64,000 nt of DNA from Sphingobacterium endophyticum (GCF_009733535.1 NZ_SMMI01000004.1:186001-250000), one strand, 5' to 3'; counted from the first letter of the stretch, positions 18,765 through 27,882 are shown. The notes: generated by a model not told the origin, from the letters alone. Numbers and translations: made by a program.

Positions 18765-19835
18765 TTATTTTAATTTTTTCATGTCTGCGATCCGCTTTTC
18801 GGCGAGTTCTTTTGCAGCTTGATAAGTTGAAATATTTTCTTCTTTTGATTTTTGGATAACGTGTCTCGTTGCTGTATAGATATAGCGGATTAGGTGATCA
18901 GTGCGATCTGCACCATATCCTTCCAATTCTGAAAAACAAGAAATCAATGCTCCGGCATTAATCAAGAAATCAGGCGTATAGAGAATATTGTGTTCTTTTA
19001 ATAGTTCCACGGTTTTCTCATCTTCCAATAGTTGATTATTTGCGGATCCTGCGATGATTTTACAGCGCATACGAGGAACAGTATCTGGATTTACAGTGCC
19101 TCCGAGTGCGCAAGGTGCATAAACATCAGCATCCAGTTCAAAGCTAGTCGAGTAAGTGATTGGTTCAGCCTTATATTTTGCGGCGATTTTCATTTTACGC
19201 TCTTCAGTCATATCAGAAACATACACTCTTGCATTTTCAGCACGTAATAAAGAGACTAGGTGTTCCCCTACACTTCCGACACCTTGAACAGCAATTTTTC
19301 TACCTGCAAGGTTATCATCACCATATAATTCTTTGATAGCAGCTTTAATTCCGTAGTAAACTCCTTTTGCTGCGAATACGGTTGTATCGCCAGAACCATT
19401 TAAGGATGTTGGCAAACCAGCTACATAATTTGTTTCGGCGTGAATATATTCCAGGTCTTTTTGTGTTGTACCTACGTCGATTGAAGCGATAAAGTTGCCG
19501 TTCAATCCATTGATGAATCTACCAAAACGACGCATCAAAACTTCTGTTTTTTCAGTTCTATTGTTACCGATGATGATAGCACTACCGCCTCCTAGGTTCA
19601 ATCCGGCAAGGGAAGCTTTGTAGGTAATTGCTTTAGATAAGCGTAGAGCATCTTCGATTGCTTCGGCTTCTGTAGCATACGGCAACATCCGAACACCACC
19701 GATTGCAGGGCCCAAGGTTGTGTCGTGAATTGCTACAATAGCTTTCAAGCCGACTTCTTTATCATTACAAATGAAGATATTTTGATGGTCAGATACGCGC
19801 ATCAAATCAAATAACGAGGTAGAATCTTTTTGCAT
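18765..19835 (-). CDS. Leucine/glutamate-type amino-acid dehydrogenase homologue with altered catalytic lysine
   Basis: A 356-residue member of the Glu/Leu/Phe/Val dehydrogenase family. The ATG at 19835 is preferred to a TTG two codons upstream. The N-terminal dimerisation/substrate domain contains TYKASLAGLNLGGGS; the first conserved Lys (Lys73) is kept but the catalytic Lys of the GGGK motif is Ser85. DVGTT with its conserved Asp is kept. The Rossmann part has VQGVGSVGEHLV (G-x-G-x-x-G). The family reversibly deaminates branched-chain amino acids with NAD. Because of Ser85 the normal reaction is doubtful; it may be a non-canonical enzyme. A well-formed promoter lies just upstream. Confidence 0.85.
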   Translation of the reverse strand: MQKDSTSLFDLMRVSDHQNIFICNDKEVGLKAIVAIHDTTLGPAIGGVRMLPYATEAEAIEDALRLSKAITYKASLAGLNLGGGSAIIIGNNRTEKTEVLMRRFGRFINGLNGNFIASIDVGTTQKDLEYIHAETNYVAGLPTSLNGSGDTTVFAAKGVYYGIKAAIKELYGDDNLAGRKIAVQGVGSVGEHLVSLLRAENARVYVSDMTEERKMKIAAKYKAEPITYSTSFELDADVYAPCALGGTVNPDTVPRMRCKIIAGSANNQLLEDEKTVELLKEHNILYTPDFLINAGALISCFSELEGYGADRTDHLIRYIYTATRHVIQKSKEENISTYQAAKELAEKRIADMKKLK

Positions 19836-19857
19836 AAACAAACAAAATTAACAGGTA

Positions 19858-19892
19858 CAAAATTAGCAAATTATTTAGTTCTTTAGCCAAAA
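19858..19892 (-). promoter_or_regulatory. Bacteroidota-type promoter of the leucine-dehydrogenase-like gene
   Basis: On the minus strand, TTTG (19888-19891) is separated by 22 nt from TAATTTTG (19858-19865), matching the -33 TTTG / -7 TAnnTTTG consensus. The -7 box is 22 nt from the ATG, leaving a leader of about 15 nt. Confidence 0.65.
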
Positions 19893-19982
19893 GCCTTAAA
19901 ATATTCGATTTAGATGAAAGTATTGACAATATCACAACTTTCACCTATAGTTTATTGAAAATTATCCATTATTTTTGTTGAA

Positions 19983-21755
19983 ATGAAGGAACTATCATAC
20001 CTCAATAAATTTTTCTATAAATATCGTTGGAAGTTAATCCCAGGAGTCATCTTTGTGATTATTTCCAATTACTTTGGTATCCTTCCGGCACAAGTCATCC
20101 GAGAAGCATTTGACTTGGTCAAAGAAAATATTGATCTGTACAGACTTTATGATGGGTTTGATAGGCAATCCATCATTTATGAGGTATTTAGTAAAAGTCT
20201 CTTATTCTTTGGTCTTGTAGTTTTAGTTTTGGCACTTCTGAGGGGAATTTTTCTTTTTATGATGCGTCAGACCTTGATTCTTACCTCCAGGCATATTGAA
20301 TATGATATCAAGAATGAGATATATCAGCATTATCAAGAATTAGATTTCGCCTTTTATAGAAAGAATAATACAGGTGATTTAATGAATAGAGCGACGGAAG
20401 ACGTTAATCAGGTTCGCAACTATTTGGGTCCCGCGATTATGTATGCTATAAATACAGTGGTATTATCCATTATGATAATCTATGCGATGTATAATGTGAA
20501 TGCCACCTTAGCGACCTATTCCCTAATTCCCATTCCCATTATTTCGATTATTATACTTTTTGTCAACAAAGTAATCAATAGGAGGAGTGAAAGAATACAA
20601 AGGCAATTATCCCATCTTTCATCATTTGTTCAGGAGACTTTTTCAGGAATAAGGGTCATTAAGACTTATACTCGTGAAAGCGATAAGATGAATAATTTCA
20701 AAAATGAGAGTGACCGATATAAGGACATCAACCTGAACCTTGTAAAGGTTCAGGCGATCTTTTTTCCATTAATAATCTTTTTAATTGGATTCAGTACGAT
20801 TATTACGGTATATGTTGGTGGCTTGGAAGTCAAAGACGGTAATATTACAGCTGGAAATATTGCTGAGTTTATTATTTATGTCAATCAGCTTACCTTTCCG
20901 GCCATGTCATTAGCGTGGGTAACCTCATTAGTTCAGCGAGCATCTGCATCCCAAAAGCGTATCAATGAGTTCCTAAGCACAAAATCGGAAATTAAGAGCG
21001 GCAGTATAGAGGAGGAATTAAAGGGAGATATCAGGTTGGAGAATGTTTCCTTTACCTATCCGGACACGGGAATTAAGGCCATAGATAATATTAGCTTTCA
21101 TATTCCAGCTGGAAAAACAATGGCCATAATTGGTCGTACAGGATCTGGAAAATCGACACTGGCAAATTTATTATTGCGAATGTTTGATGTAGATAAGGGT
21201 GAAATTTTATATGACCGGCATAATATTAAAGATTATGAATTAAAATCCCTCCGCGAACAAATCGGTTTTGTACCGCAACAGGTATTTTTGTTTTCAGATA
21301 CAATTGCTCGTAATATAGCATTTGGATTGGATGCAGTAGATACGCCAAAAGTGGAGAAGGCAGCAAAAGACGCTGTAGTTTATGAGAATATTGTTGGGTT
21401 TGATGAGGGATTTGAAACCCATATTGGAGAAAGAGGGATTACGTTATCGGGAGGTCAAAAACAACGTGTTTCTATTGCTAGGGCATTGGTGAAAGACCCT
21501 AAAATCCTTATGTTCGATGATTGTCTATCAGCAGTTGACACGAAGACGGAAGAAGAGATCCTTCACAATCTAGGTAAGATCATGGCTGGCAAGACCTCGA
21601 TAATTATTGCCCATAGGATATCAACGATCAAAAATGCAGATCATATCATCGTATTAGATCAAGGAAGAATAATAGAAGAAGGCACTCATGAATCGTTATT
21701 GTCGATGGAAGGAGAATATGCTTCACTATATGAAAAACAATTATTAGAGGCTTAA
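19983..21755 (+). CDS. ABC transporter, fused permease and ATP-binding protein (MsbA-type exporter)
   Basis: A 590-residue half-transporter. Residues about 1-320 form the six-helix type-1 exporter domain; residues about 345-585 form the nucleotide-binding domain with Walker A GRTGSGKST, Q-loop FVPQQVF, signature LSGGQKQR, Walker B ILMFDDCLSAVD and H-loop IIAHRIST. It should work as a dimer in the inner membrane. The substrate (lipid, peptide or drug) cannot be told. No partner gene is adjacent; the next gene is 96 nt downstream. Confidence 0.93.
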   Translation: MKELSYLNKFFYKYRWKLIPGVIFVIISNYFGILPAQVIREAFDLVKENIDLYRLYDGFDRQSIIYEVFSKSLLFFGLVVLVLALLRGIFLFMMRQTLILTSRHIEYDIKNEIYQHYQELDFAFYRKNNTGDLMNRATEDVNQVRNYLGPAIMYAINTVVLSIMIIYAMYNVNATLATYSLIPIPIISIIILFVNKVINRRSERIQRQLSHLSSFVQETFSGIRVIKTYTRESDKMNNFKNESDRYKDINLNLVKVQAIFFPLIIFLIGFSTIITVYVGGLEVKDGNITAGNIAEFIIYVNQLTFPAMSLAWVTSLVQRASASQKRINEFLSTKSEIKSGSIEEELKGDIRLENVSFTYPDTGIKAIDNISFHIPAGKTMAIIGRTGSGKSTLANLLLRMFDVDKGEILYDRHNIKDYELKSLREQIGFVPQQVFLFSDTIARNIAFGLDAVDTPKVEKAAKDAVVYENIVGFDEGFETHIGERGITLSGGQKQRVSIARALVKDPKILMFDDCLSAVDTKTEEEILHNLGKIMAGKTSIIIAHRISTIKNADHIIVLDQGRIIEEGTHESLLSMEGEYASLYEKQLLEA

Positions 21756-21806
21756 ATTTTGCCATAAAAAAATTAAAAAAAAATTACCAATTATACATAC
21801 TTAAAT

Positions 21807-21829
21807 CAGATGTAAATTATTTACATTTG
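21807..21829 (+). promoter_or_regulatory. Palindrome overlapping a -7 box upstream of the DUF3857 pair
   Basis: ATGTAAAT (21810-21817) and ATTTACAT (21819-21826) form a perfect inverted repeat around one base, extendable to 21807-21829 with one G-T pair. The right arm overlaps TACATTTG (21822-21829), a match to the TAnnTTTG -7 box, 22 nt before the start codon at 21852. This layout suits a repressor site, but no -33 box is clear. Confidence 0.45.
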
Positions 21830-21851
21830 ACTAAATTTTAACCAAATCATT

Positions 21852-23822
21852 ATGAAATCTATTTTATTAGGTCTCTGCATGACATGTGCAAGCCTGATGG
21901 GATACGCTCAAGACAATCCATTACCTAAGTTGGACTTGGGCTTATTCACGACTGACCACAAGCAGAACGATACCTCTGCACATGCAATTGTATTATTTGA
22001 ACATGGAAGAACTGAGCTGGAGTATAGTGAAAGCGACCGGGGTTTGATGGTTGTCCACAATCGATATGTTCGGATGAAGATTTTGGACAAGGAAGGTGTT
22101 GATGCGGCAAATGTGAGTATAGACTTATATAAATATGGACCAGACTTCGAATATGTACGCGATGTGAAAGGGAGAACCCATAATTTCGAAGATGGAAAAT
22201 TGGTAACGGATGATCTTAAAAGAGAAGCCATTTTTACGGATAAATCATCTCAATATAGCCAAGAGGTTAAATTTACGCTACCTAACATCAAGGACAATTC
22301 CATAATAGAATATTCTTATCGATTAGTATCCCCAGGTATAAGGACGTTCCGATCATGGTATTTTCAATCCAAGTATCCCAAATTACATAGTGAGTATGTT
22401 GCTGTAATACCGTCAACATTTCAATATAATACCAACCTTAAAGGATACTTGCCATTGACTGATAGCAAGACCTCTGTATTGAATAAGCATTTTCTTTTAA
22501 ATGGAACAAGACAGGACTGTTCAAAGATGACCTATGTGATGGAAAATATTCCGGCATTTAAAGATGAAGATTTTATGCTGGCAGCGATCAATTATGTTTC
22601 CTCTATTAACTATGAATTGAGGACCTACTTCAATCCCGATGGTCCACATACAAATTTTGCAAAGACATGGACAGATATTGACCAGGACTTAATGTTGGAG
22701 AAGGAATTTGGAGGTCAGATAAAAAATAAGGGTGCGTTTAAGGATCTGTTACCAGAAATTATAGCAGGGAAAGAAAATAAGTTAGATAAAGCCAAAGCTA
22801 TTTTCTATTATCTCCAAAAAAATATTACTTGGAATCAAATAGGTGGGAAGTTTTCGGATGTAGGTGTTAAAAAGGCCTTAGAGCAGAAGAAAGGAAATAT
22901 GGCAGATATCAATTTGGGATTGGTAGCAGGATTGAATGCAGCAGATATAGAAGCCTACCCAGTTATTATATCGACGCGAGAAAACGGTATTCCGAGCTTT
23001 TTATATCCAGCAATGACTGATTTCAATGCGGTGATTGCTATGGCGAAAATAGACGGCAAGGACTACTTATTGGATGCCTCGGAGAAATATCTACCATTTG
23101 GTGAATTATCAATGCGTTCAATCAATGATCGTGGTCGAGTAATTTATTCTAAAAGTCAATCGGATTGGGTAATCCTTAAGAATGAGGTCCCTTCAAGAAA
23201 CAATTATAATATTTTGGGGAAATTAGATTCTGCGGGGAAAATTAAAGGAACCATTAGGATCCAATATTCAGGATTACATGCACTACACAAAAGAGAAGAA
23301 ATTGAAGAATATAACAGCTTTGAAGAGTATGAAGAAAAATTAATGGAACAATTAACTTCGATGCGGATATTAAGTTCAAAGGTGGAGAATTTAGACGACT
23401 TGGAAAAGCCTTTAGTTGAACAATTGGAGTTTGAGATGGAAATGAGGGAAAACTTTAGGGAAAATGAATTTGTTCTTAATCCTATTATTTATGAGCGTAC
23501 GACGAAGAACCCATTTAAGTTAGAAGAAAGAAACTACCATGTTGATTTTGGAGCACCACAGACAGAAGTTCATAATATCAACATAACTATTCCATTGGGT
23601 TATACAATTTTAAATAAACCCAAGGATTCGGCCTTGACCTTGCCGGAGAATTCGGCAAAATATACATTCAGATCTTTGTATGAAAATAATATTTTGATGC
23701 TTCAGCAAAATATGTCCTTGAATAAAGCAATTTTTAGTCCTGAGGAATATTTTCATTTAAAAGAATTTTTCTCGAGGATTATCCAACAACAATTGACCGA
23801 TTTTCAATTTAAAAAAATATGA
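21852..23822 (+). CDS. DUF3857 / transglutaminase-like secreted protein lacking the catalytic Cys and His
   Basis: A 656-residue exported protein; the signal peptide ends near residue 20 (GYAQ). The N-terminal half has DUF3857 features (VVHNRYVRMKILDKEGVD, IIEYSYRLVSPGIRTFRSWYFQ). A transglutaminase-like core follows (AIFYYLQKNITWNQIG). Where active relatives have Gly-x-Cys this protein has GNMAD (Met350), and the expected His strand reads FNAVIAMA; the Asp of LLDAS is kept. It is therefore unlikely to be a working cysteine enzyme. It overlaps the next paralogous gene by 4 nt (ATGA), so the pair is translationally coupled. Confidence 0.85.
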   Translation: MKSILLGLCMTCASLMGYAQDNPLPKLDLGLFTTDHKQNDTSAHAIVLFEHGRTELEYSESDRGLMVVHNRYVRMKILDKEGVDAANVSIDLYKYGPDFEYVRDVKGRTHNFEDGKLVTDDLKREAIFTDKSSQYSQEVKFTLPNIKDNSIIEYSYRLVSPGIRTFRSWYFQSKYPKLHSEYVAVIPSTFQYNTNLKGYLPLTDSKTSVLNKHFLLNGTRQDCSKMTYVMENIPAFKDEDFMLAAINYVSSINYELRTYFNPDGPHTNFAKTWTDIDQDLMLEKEFGGQIKNKGAFKDLLPEIIAGKENKLDKAKAIFYYLQKNITWNQIGGKFSDVGVKKALEQKKGNMADINLGLVAGLNAADIEAYPVIISTRENGIPSFLYPAMTDFNAVIAMAKIDGKDYLLDASEKYLPFGELSMRSINDRGRVIYSKSQSDWVILKNEVPSRNNYNILGKLDSAGKIKGTIRIQYSGLHALHKREEIEEYNSFEEYEEKLMEQLTSMRILSSKVENLDDLEKPLVEQLEFEMEMRENFRENEFVLNPIIYERTTKNPFKLEERNYHVDFGAPQTEVHNINITIPLGYTILNKPKDSALTLPENSAKYTFRSLYENNILMLQQNMSLNKAIFSPEEYFHLKEFFSRIIQQQLTDFQFKKI

Positions 23823-25720
23823 TTAGGCGCATAGGATTTATTTTCACCTTCCTCCTATTGGGATTTTCATTTGCATTCTCACAATATGAGGCTTCAGAGA
23901 TTCCAAAAGAATTGTTAAGCAGGGCATCTGCAACTATCCGGGAAGACCATACCACATATGACATTAAAAGTCCGAGTGAAATGATAGAAACGGGCAGGAA
24001 GGTTATCACTATCCATAATAGTTCTGGGGATGGGTATGCAGGTCTTCAGTTCGGCTATGATAAATCCAAACAGATAAAAAGCATTAAAGGGGAAGTTTTG
24101 GATGCAGATGGAAAAACGGTTAAAAAATTCACAATAAAGGATTTCAAGGATTACAGTGCTTCTGATGAAGGTACGATGTTTACCAATACGAGGATAAAAC
24201 ATTTATTTCCTTCCTTACCGAGTTATCCATTTACTGTAGTTATGGATTATGAGATACGACATAATCAGACATTAATTCTGCAATCTTGGCGACCTGATTT
24301 TTTTGGGGATGTTTCGGTTCAGAAAAGTTCTTACGAAATCTTAGCCAATCCAGACTATAAACTTCGCATCCTTAAGAAGAATCTGAAAAAAGAGGGTAAG
24401 GAGGAAATGAAAGGGAAACAAAAATCATACTATTGGAACATTGAAAACATCAGTGCTGTACGTTCGGAGCCATATAGTCCAAACCGTCATGAAACGGGCA
24501 TGCGGGTTTTAGTTGTTCCAGAAAGCTTTGAATATTACAAACATGCGGGCGAGGTAAATGACTGGAAATCCTATGGAAGCTGGATGAATACGGCTTTATT
24601 GAAAGATAAGCGTCAATTACCTGAAGTGACGGTAGCTAAGGTTAAGGAAATAACGAAAGATCTTAAAACTGACAAAGAAAAAGCAAAAGCATTATATGAA
24701 TATCTACAGAAGAAAACGCGTTATATATCGGTACAGATAGGTATTGGGGGTCAGGAGCCATTTCCGGCTGCGGATGTGGATCGATTAGGATATGGGGACT
24801 GTAAAGCCTTGGTTAATTATATGCAAGCTTTATTAGATGTTGTTGATATTCCCTCCTATTATTGCATCGTTGAGGCGGGCAATCGGAAAATGGATGTTGA
24901 GCCTGAGTTTGCCAATTTAGTTGACGGAAATCATATTATATTATGTCTTCCATTCGAAAATGATTATACTTGGTTAGAATGTACGAGTCAAGACTTACCT
25001 TTTGGGTATCTTGGAGACTTTACAGATGATCGACTGGTTCTTGCTGTGACAGAAGAAGGCGGAAAGGTTATGCGTACGGAAGTTTATAATTTCGAGCAGA
25101 ATCTGCAAAATAGGAAAGGATCATTTGTGATGGATGAAAACGGGAAGATAAGCGGAAAAATTACCACTGAATTTTCAGGCACTCAATTTGAAAATCATTT
25201 TTACAATGTAAAGAAGATTAAGGATGAGCAAGTAAAATTATTGCGTAGATCCTATGATATCAATAGAATACAGTTCAATGAAATTAAGTATACAATTAAT
25301 CAGCAAGATAATTTATCTTTAACAGAGGAACTAAAAATAGAGGCAGATGATTTTGGGATAAAAAATGGGACGAATATGACTATTTATCCTAACTTCCTAA
25401 ATCGCAGCAGCAGTATTCCGGATATTAGGAATAGGACGAATCTAGTAAGAATAACGAGAGGATATACCGATATTGATGAGACAGAGATTGAGCTTCCAGA
25501 AAAGCTATCGACAAATATTATTCCTGTAAATAAGAAGTTGGAGGTACCAATGGGGAGCTATGAGTTCAAGGTTGACATCAAGGATGGAAAGATGATCTGT
25601 TATCGGAAGCTACAGCTTAGGGAGGGATCCTATCCGGCAACGAGTTATGCAGAGTTCAGCAAGTTTATGTTGGATGTTTCATTAACGGATGGCACGAAAT
25701 ATAATTTAGGAATGAAATAG
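23819..25720 (+). CDS. DUF3857 / transglutaminase-like secreted protein with catalytic Cys present
   Basis: A 633-residue exported paralogue of the preceding gene, signal peptide to about residue 21. DUF3857 block: YAGLQFGYDKSKQIKSI and FTVVMDYEIRHNQTL. The transglutaminase-like core has LYEYLQKKTRYISVQIGIGG, GYGDCKALVNYMQALL with Cys328, and the His strand GNHIILCLP; the third position reads WLECTS (Glu rather than the usual Asp). It could be an active protease-like or cross-linking enzyme of the cell envelope. Substrate unknown. A tRNA gene starts 6 nt after the stop. Confidence 0.88.
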   Translation: MIRRIGFIFTFLLLGFSFAFSQYEASEIPKELLSRASATIREDHTTYDIKSPSEMIETGRKVITIHNSSGDGYAGLQFGYDKSKQIKSIKGEVLDADGKTVKKFTIKDFKDYSASDEGTMFTNTRIKHLFPSLPSYPFTVVMDYEIRHNQTLILQSWRPDFFGDVSVQKSSYEILANPDYKLRILKKNLKKEGKEEMKGKQKSYYWNIENISAVRSEPYSPNRHETGMRVLVVPESFEYYKHAGEVNDWKSYGSWMNTALLKDKRQLPEVTVAKVKEITKDLKTDKEKAKALYEYLQKKTRYISVQIGIGGQEPFPAADVDRLGYGDCKALVNYMQALLDVVDIPSYYCIVEAGNRKMDVEPEFANLVDGNHIILCLPFENDYTWLECTSQDLPFGYLGDFTDDRLVLAVTEEGGKVMRTEVYNFEQNLQNRKGSFVMDENGKISGKITTEFSGTQFENHFYNVKKIKDEQVKLLRRSYDINRIQFNEIKYTINQQDNLSLTEELKIEADDFGIKNGTNMTIYPNFLNRSSSIPDIRNRTNLVRITRGYTDIDETEIELPEKLSTNIIPVNKKLEVPMGSYEFKVDIKDGKMICYRKLQLREGSYPATSYAEFSKFMLDVSLTDGTKYNLGMK

Positions 25721-25726
25721 CCTAAA

Positions 25727-25800
25727 GGGGGATTAGCTCAGTTGGCTAGAGCGCTTGCCTGGCAGGCAAGAGGCCACCGGTTCGAATCCGGTATTCTCCA
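25727..25800 (+). tRNA. tRNA-Ala (anticodon GGC)
   Basis: The cloverleaf folds fully: acceptor 25727-25733 with 25793-25799, D stem GCTC/GAGC, anticodon stem CTTGC/GCAAG with loop CTGGCAG (anticodon GGC at 25761-25763), T stem ACCGG/CCGGT with loop TTCGAAT. The discriminator is A at 25800; the following CAA shows that CCA is not encoded. It lies 6 nt after the preceding gene, so it may be processed from that transcript or use a promoter inside it. Confidence 0.95.
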
Positions 25801-25802
25801 CA

Positions 25803-25837
25803 AAAAAGCCTGTCTGAAAATTTCAGACAGGCTTTTT
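25803..25837. terminator. Bidirectional terminator between tRNA-Ala and rpmA
   Basis: Arms 25803-25819 and 25821-25837 (core AAGCCTGTCTGAAA / TTTCAGACAGGCTT) form a 17-bp inverted repeat flanked by A and T runs, so it can serve the tRNA on the plus strand and rplU-rpmA on the minus strand. Confidence 0.88.
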
Positions 25838-25854
25838 AAGTTTCTTAATAAATC

Positions 25855-26121
25855 TTAGTTATTTTCTTCTGTAGGTAATACAGAAACGTAAGATTTGTTA
25901 TTCGCTTTTTTACGGAACACAACAGTTCCGTCGATTAGAGCGTATAAGGTATGGTCTTTACCGATACCAACATTTGCATCAGCATTGTGCTGAGTACCAC
26001 GTTGACGTACGATGATGTTACCAGCGATAGCTTGTTGACCACCGAAAATTTTGATACCTAATCTCTTACTGTGTGACTCACGGCCGTTCTTGGAACTACC
26101 CGCACCTTTTTTATGTGCCAT
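25855..26121 (-). CDS. rpmA: 50S ribosomal protein L27
   Basis: 88 residues, opening [20 protein letters not shown] with GIKIFGGQ and [24 protein letters not shown], all invariant L27 sequence. The Ala-His-Lys-Lys-Gly start without an N-terminal extension is the mature-type form, so no pre-processing extension is present. It sits near the peptidyl-transferase centre. It is co-transcribed with rplU, 43 nt upstream. Confidence 0.98.
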   Translation of the reverse strand: MAHKKGAGSSKNGRESHSKRLGIKIFGGQQAIAGNIIVRQRGTQHNADANVGIGKDHTLYALIDGTVVFRKKANNKSYVSVLPTEENN

Positions 26122-26164
26122 TTCTTTATTCTAATTTAAGACTTGCGTCAGATTAAAAATTCGA

Positions 26165-26476
26165 TTATAAACTGATACCAGTGATCTGGATTTTAGTGAA
26201 TTGTTGACGGTGACCGTTTTTCTTTTTGTAGCCTTTACGACGTTTTTTCTTGAAAACGATAACTTTTTCACCTTTTAAATGTGACAAAATAGTAGCCGAA
26301 ACTTTAGCACCTGAGATACTTGGCGTACCTACAGTAAATTTACCACCGTCTTCTGCTAACAATACATTGTCAAATTCAATACTAGCGCCTTCATCTCCTT
26401 GTAAGCGATGTACAAAAAGGTATTGGTCTTTAGCAACTTTAAATTGCTGTCCTGCTATATTTACTATTGCGTACAT
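26165..26476 (-). CDS. rplU: 50S ribosomal protein L21
   Basis: 103 residues with the L21 pattern: [18 protein letters not shown] at the start, [17 protein letters not shown] in the middle and [21 protein letters not shown], the conserved basic segment, near the end. It is a structural large-subunit protein. The rplU-rpmA order is the common one. A near-perfect promoter lies 37 nt upstream of the start. Confidence 0.98.
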   Translation of the reverse strand: MYAIVNIAGQQFKVAKDQYLFVHRLQGDEGASIEFDNVLLAEDGGKFTVGTPSISGAKVSATILSHLKGEKVIVFKKKRRKGYKKKNGHRQQFTKIQITGISL

Positions 26477-26512
26477 TGTTATTTATTAAAATTGTTAATA
26501 TTTAATGAGTCG

Positions 26513-26544
26513 CAAAGATAGGATATAATTTTGATTTGCACAAA
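26513..26544 (-). promoter_or_regulatory. Strong Bacteroidota-type promoter of rplU-rpmA
   Basis: On the minus strand TTTG (26541-26544) is followed after exactly 20 nt by TATCTTTG (26513-26520). Both boxes match the consensus fully. Transcription should begin about 6 nt downstream, leaving a leader of about 30 nt. Confidence 0.8.
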
Positions 26545-26598
26545 ACTATTTTATTTAAAATATTCAAATTAAGCCCAAGAAATGCCATAAATCCTCCC

Positions 26599-27249
26599 CT
26601 ATTCATCGGACCTTAAAAGATCGAGTGTATGTTTAATTTGTTTAAGGTACCTACCGTACATTCTGCTAATCATCCAGCGAAACAAGAGGGTTCCTCCCAG
26701 AATCAAAATAGCTTGGCTACCGAAGTAAATAAATTTATTGGTAATATTATCGGACAATGCCCTGCCAATAGCATCTTTTTTTCCACTAACCATTTCAATA
26801 TTTACTGTCATCAGTCCGATGGCCAAACCACATGCTAAACCCATTATAAAAAACACAAAGAAAAAAGCGTGATAGAAATCAATAAATGATCTCAATTCAT
26901 AATAGAACCACATGAGGTTATCGCGGCTATCGTAATTTAGATGGTATGACCTTTTGTAAAACTTATAGAATTTTATAAAGAAGAACAGGATAAGGACGAA
27001 GATTAAGAAAGCAAAACTATCCAAGGTAAAAAAAATAATAGGTTTCACATCTAAATTTAAATGAGCATAGATAAGTCCAGCTAAACTTAAAATAGTTGTA
27101 GCCAATAAACAGTAAAAATCCATTCTCATATTTTTTCGTACCTTATCAATGGCGTTATTAGCCTTATTTAAGGAAAGATTAATGGCTGTTAAATCCAAAT
27201 CAGAATTATCTTCATTATCCCATGCCTTCTTTAAATCGTCAAAATTCAT
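26599..27249 (-). CDS. Four-helix membrane protein, partner of the ECF sigma factor
   Basis: A 216-residue protein with an N-terminal cytoplasmic part (MNFDDLKKAWDNED) and about four hydrophobic segments: near residues 42-65, 70-100, 120-148 and 170-195. The frame overlaps the end of the sigma-factor gene by 11 nt, so the two are co-translated. Position and topology fit a membrane anti-sigma or sigma-modulating protein, but no ZAS or RskA motif is seen. The N-terminal opening resembles small regulatory proteins beside ECF sigma genes in this phylum. Function is inferred from context only. Confidence 0.7.
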   Translation of the reverse strand: MNFDDLKKAWDNEDNSDLDLTAINLSLNKANNAIDKVRKNMRMDFYCLLATTILSLAGLIYAHLNLDVKPIIFFTLDSFAFLIFVLILFFFIKFYKFYKRSYHLNYDSRDNLMWFYYELRSFIDFYHAFFFVFFIMGLACGLAIGLMTVNIEMVSGKKDAIGRALSDNITNKFIYFGSQAILILGGTLLFRWMISRMYGRYLKQIKHTLDLLRSDE

Positions 27250-27760
27250 AGCCTTGTTTTTTAATGATTTCTTGTATTTTATCCTTGGTCCTATTTAGTT
27301 TTACTCGAGCATTGACCTCTGTTATCCCTAATTGTTCTGCAATTTCACGATGTGAAAAACCTTCTAAGAACAGGAAAATCAAAGCTTTTTCTACTTCATT
27401 TAAGTCTTTCACAGCACGGTAGAAATAGTTCAATTGTTCTTCTTTTTCCGGGTGATCACTGTGATCAGGAATATCAATTTCTTCGATCAAGTTTTCAGAT
27501 TTTGGCATTTTCTTATCTTTTTTAAGATATACTAATGCAGTATTAAGAGCTACTCGATACATCCAGGTAGAAAACTTACTGACACCTTTGAAGTTTTCAT
27601 ATGATTTCCATAATTGGAATAGCATTTCCTGAAATAGATCTTCCCTATCTACATGGTTATCCATATAAATCTTTGAGAGTTTATATAAGATCCCTTTGTG
27701 TTGGTCAATTTCAGACAAGAATTGTTTTTCCTTAATTTTCAAAGTCGATAGTTTTACCAA
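27239..27760 (-). CDS. ECF-type RNA polymerase sigma-70 factor
   Basis: 173 residues. Region 2 (DREDLFQEMLFQLWKSYENF, FSTWMYRVALNTAL) and region 4 (LIFLFLEGFSHREIAEQLGITEVNARVKLNRTK) are both complete, including the helix-turn-helix. It should redirect RNA polymerase to a small regulon in response to a signal handled by the overlapping downstream membrane protein. It is not beside a FecR-type anti-sigma or the SusCD genes, so it is unlikely to control that locus. Confidence 0.93.
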   Translation of the reverse strand: MVKLSTLKIKEKQFLSEIDQHKGILYKLSKIYMDNHVDREDLFQEMLFQLWKSYENFKGVSKFSTWMYRVALNTALVYLKKDKKMPKSENLIEEIDIPDHSDHPEKEEQLNYFYRAVKDLNEVEKALIFLFLEGFSHREIAEQLGITEVNARVKLNRTKDKIQEIIKKQGYEF

Positions 27761-27882
27761 TTTATTAAGTTAGTATAGTTTATCGCTATTCGTTACAAAA
27801 AAGGATGATTTTTTATGGGAATATTTTGGATGAGGTTTATGGCAGGATATTAACGGAGTAATTTAAAGGGAAACTAAAACAT

